A stretch of 64,000 nt of DNA from Callaeas wilsoni (taxonomy: Eukaryota > Chordata > Aves > Passeriformes > Callaeidae): contig VWPU01011715.1 of the NCBI GenBank assembly GCA_013398955.1, positions 1 to 64,000 of the forward strand, written 5' to 3'. Position numbers and translations under genes: made by a program. The first letter of the stretch is position 1, and the number at the start of each line of letters is the position of its first letter. Below the pieces are notes generated by a model. It was not told the origin of the DNA. It worked only from the letters and a program-made list of their open reading frames with translations, and ran no database searches. Of the stretch, positions 61,559 to 64,000 are shown piece by piece.

Positions 61559-64000
61559 TCAAAATGGTAAACAAGATCATTACCTTATTAACCTTACGGT
61601 ATGTGAAATTTATCTGAAGAATATTTTATTTCCTTCCCATTCCTTGGCAAAGTATCTGAACACAGAGATTGTTAGATCGACTTTATGATTACAACAAAAA
61701 AAATGCTGAGTAAAAAAGATGGTAATTAATTATACACAAGTCTTTTCATGTAAGTCTTTACTTCTACTTTACTTCTTCATATCTAGCATGTACCGCTAAC
61801 TGTATTTCAACAGCCAGCAGCTTTTTTTTCTAACAAACATTTGCTTCACACCTGAATACTTTCCATAACAAGAAGAAAAGTCCAATGACATTAGATGACT
61901 TACTATCAAGGAACAAACTACGTTAACATCAATACGTTACAGCTGTAGTTTGGGGTGTTCTCAAAAAGAAACATTACTGGTATTGTTGCACTTTCTAGTT
62001 TTAGTGTGAAGCCATGCACTAGTGCATCAACTGACAACCCCACTGAATTCTTGTGCTCATCTAAGAAGGGACCCTGCTGAATGTCCTAATGCATCTTATT
62101 GTGAATCTTCAGCAAATAAAACTTCATGTATGAGCTCATGATGTGCTTTGCTGCTGGAAAGTCACAGGCTCTGTGGGAAGCTTTTTATCTTCCCAGCAGT
62201 CAGTTCTCTGAGAACATCAGTGCAGCTACTGTAGTTACCTGTAGATTACTTGTATTTTCTCACATCTGTGTCCAGCAATCTAAACCATGATGATAAAGGG
62301 TCATTAGGTTTTGAGTGAGGAAGGGGATGGACTAGACAATTTGCTCTGATAAGCTCCTTGTTGTGAGTGCCGGTTTAGAATGTGAAATGCAGGGTTATGC
62401 ACATTCTCAACTCAAACCCCAGTGCTCTCAGAGCACCAATTAAAAATCCTACTCAGTTCATCTCAAACTACATGAACACATCTTACCTGAAATTTTTACA
62501 ATTAAAATACTGCAATAAACTAATTCTGTCATGGTAAGAAGGACATCAACTGTCTATTAGCCACAAAAGAATTCAGGTACAATTACTAAGATAACTGCTG
62601 TTTGGAGCACAGCAAAGCAATTTCCCACAGTGGGGCTTACAGTTCAATTTACCAGTTGGGCAAATATTTTGTGCTCTGTAGTGGTCCACAGAGTTAACAG
62701 TTACCTGTAACATTTGAGTAGTGTTATACTTGGAGAAAACTTTTTTCAACCTAAACAGGTGTTTCAGCTTTATCCCTTCACAAGAATACAGATTTTTTTT
62801 CCAACCCTTTTCTAAGAACTCTTTTAAGCTTTTCATTTAACATTAAATGCAAATTTTATGAAAGAGCCAATAGGTCTATTTTCCCATTCCAAGCTACTCA
62901 CAATGAGATCTTGTAAGTTATAGGCTACTTGGAAGAGGAATGAGAATAAGCACAATGTCACCTATAAAACTATGTTAATCCTCAAGTAACTTGATGAGGT
63001 GGTAACAGGCTTTTTACCCTTTTTCCTTATGGTATATTGTTAACTCAGTAAAAACATAGTAATAATAAAAAAAACCCAAGCACATGAACTAAACAATAAT
63101 GAAAGAAGGCTGCATTTTCCTATGAAGCAAAACCAGGTTATACCATGAATACAGTGTACAGTTCCAATGACATGGTCAGTGACAGATCTGTGAGAAGCCT
63201 TTAAAATATTTATCATGAATTTTTGTGTCAAGCTGCAGCGAGTATCATGGCATTATGTTAGGCAACAGATAAATACACAGAAATACAAACAAGCCATTAA
63301 ATATTTCTTGGTCAATGTACAAACCATCACAAGAAATTCAGGGATTTAAGAGTATGAAGAATGTAATTCCTACACTTCCCTCTTCTTGAAATTAAAGATT
63401 AAAATAATTACCATTCAAACACTAACTCATCAGCTTAGATAGTTCAAAAGGGGTTTTCTCCATTGCCCTTGCAGAGATGATGATATCCTGCTATGTTGCT
63501 TTTGAGTCTTAATTTCAAGTCAGCGAAGAAAAACAGAAGGCTGATATTTTACATAAAAAGGTCCATTTCCAAATTACAATAATTGTAACAATACATGAGC
63601 TCATAATGGATTTTCTACCAAGATTCCAAGACAGCATTTGAAAATGAGCTCTTTAATTTTATCACTTAGTTTTATTTTATACATATATATCTTTTAGTTC
63701 TGACTGCTGCAAGAGAACTAGCTATATACACAACACTGGTATTTTTTTTTTAATCACTCCATGGTCTTCAACGAAAATGCATCATTTTGAGAACATTAAC
63801 AGTCTACATTATCAGAAAAAATGAATCCTTAATAATTATTCATACACCAAGTAGCTGTAAACTCAAATCATTTCAGAAGACCTGAATGTGTCAAGAACTT
63901 TGACAATTATGACTGGAGCCAGGAAACTGTAGCACTGCAGAATTTCTTATGAATTTTTCTAGTTACTTTTTATAAATGCTGTCCTAGATGACAGCTTAAT

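Larger units (their letters stand above)
36565..64000 (-). other. OLA1: OLA1 gene, 3' part (partial, continues past the right edge)
   Basis: Minus-strand gene span, from the inferred cleavage site to the window edge. Four coding exons are present, with introns of 3902 bp (37089-40990), 2080 bp (41114-43193) and 687 bp (43291-43977), and an upstream intron of at least 19.9 kb. All internal boundaries obey GT-AG and the reading phase is consistent across joins. The 153 complete codons correspond to the last 153 residues of the 396-residue human protein. OLA1 is a cytosolic P-loop NTPase of the YchF subfamily that prefers ATP over GTP because of a non-canonical G4 motif. The exons for the P-loop, switch regions and G4 motif are not in this window. 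Confidence 0.95.
44119..64000 (-). other. OLA1: Large OLA1 intron, extends past the window
   Basis: At least 19.9 kb of AT-rich sequence upstream of the exon at 43978-44118. No further OLA1 coding exon was seen. I looked for reverse-strand sequence encoding the NLSEKDYIRKKNK region and the earlier G-domain motifs. It holds one CR1 copy, two fossil LINE segments and several A/T-rich simple repeats, listed separately. Open frames such as 47644-48102 and 60938-61324 (minus) do not resemble known proteins. A small or diverged exon could have been missed by eye. Confidence 0.75.

Noticed and set aside
1..64000. CRISPR arrays, tRNA or rRNA genes, intact proviruses
   Set aside because: No regularly spaced repeats, no tRNA-like A/B box cloverleaf, no rRNA cores and no paired LTR-like ends were seen.

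Overview
The window looks like a piece of bird (sauropsid) nuclear chromosome. Long AT-rich non-coding tracts are interrupted by a few GC-rich islands. The repeats are mainly CR1 LINE 3' ends with avian-type octamer tails, plus older eroded LINE and MIR-like remnants. Nothing looks prokaryotic: there are no operons, tRNAs, rRNAs or CRISPR arrays. The many short open frames are mostly chance.

The one firmly identified gene is OLA1 (Obg-like ATPase 1, YchF family) on the minus strand. Its last four coding exons lie at 43978-44118, 43194-43290, 40991-41113 and 36987-37088. They encode the end of the G domain and the whole TGS domain, equivalent to human residues 244-396. The 3'UTR runs left to a poly(A) signal at 36582-36587. 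No earlier OLA1 exon was recognised, so 44119-64000 reads as one large intron, at least 19.9 kb long, that continues past the right edge.

Layout: 1-330 is the edge of a CpG island, probably the promoter of a neighbour to the left. Vertebrate gene order makes SP3 the likely candidate, but no SP3 sequence is visible. 331-36564 is intergenic. It holds a plus-strand poly(A)-like signature near 5.4 kb, a MIR-like relic at 11.2 kb, an unrecognised 118-codon coiled-coil-like frame at 12 kb (minus), CR1 copies at 13.3 kb (+) and 31.6 kb (-), a GC-rich island with two NF-Y-type sites and a homeobox/IRF-like motif cluster at 19.8-21.4 kb, and several AT-rich tracts that resemble conserved enhancers. 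36565-44118 is the 3' part of OLA1 and contains a 130-bp CpG-dense patch in its last intron. 44119-64000 is OLA1 intron with a CR1 copy (45 kb) and two fossil LINE reverse-transcriptase segments in opposite orientations (49 kb minus, 56.6 kb plus).

I found no convincing new biological system. The best leads are the small coiled-coil frame at 11988-12344 and the regulatory-looking cluster at 20.0-20.8 kb.
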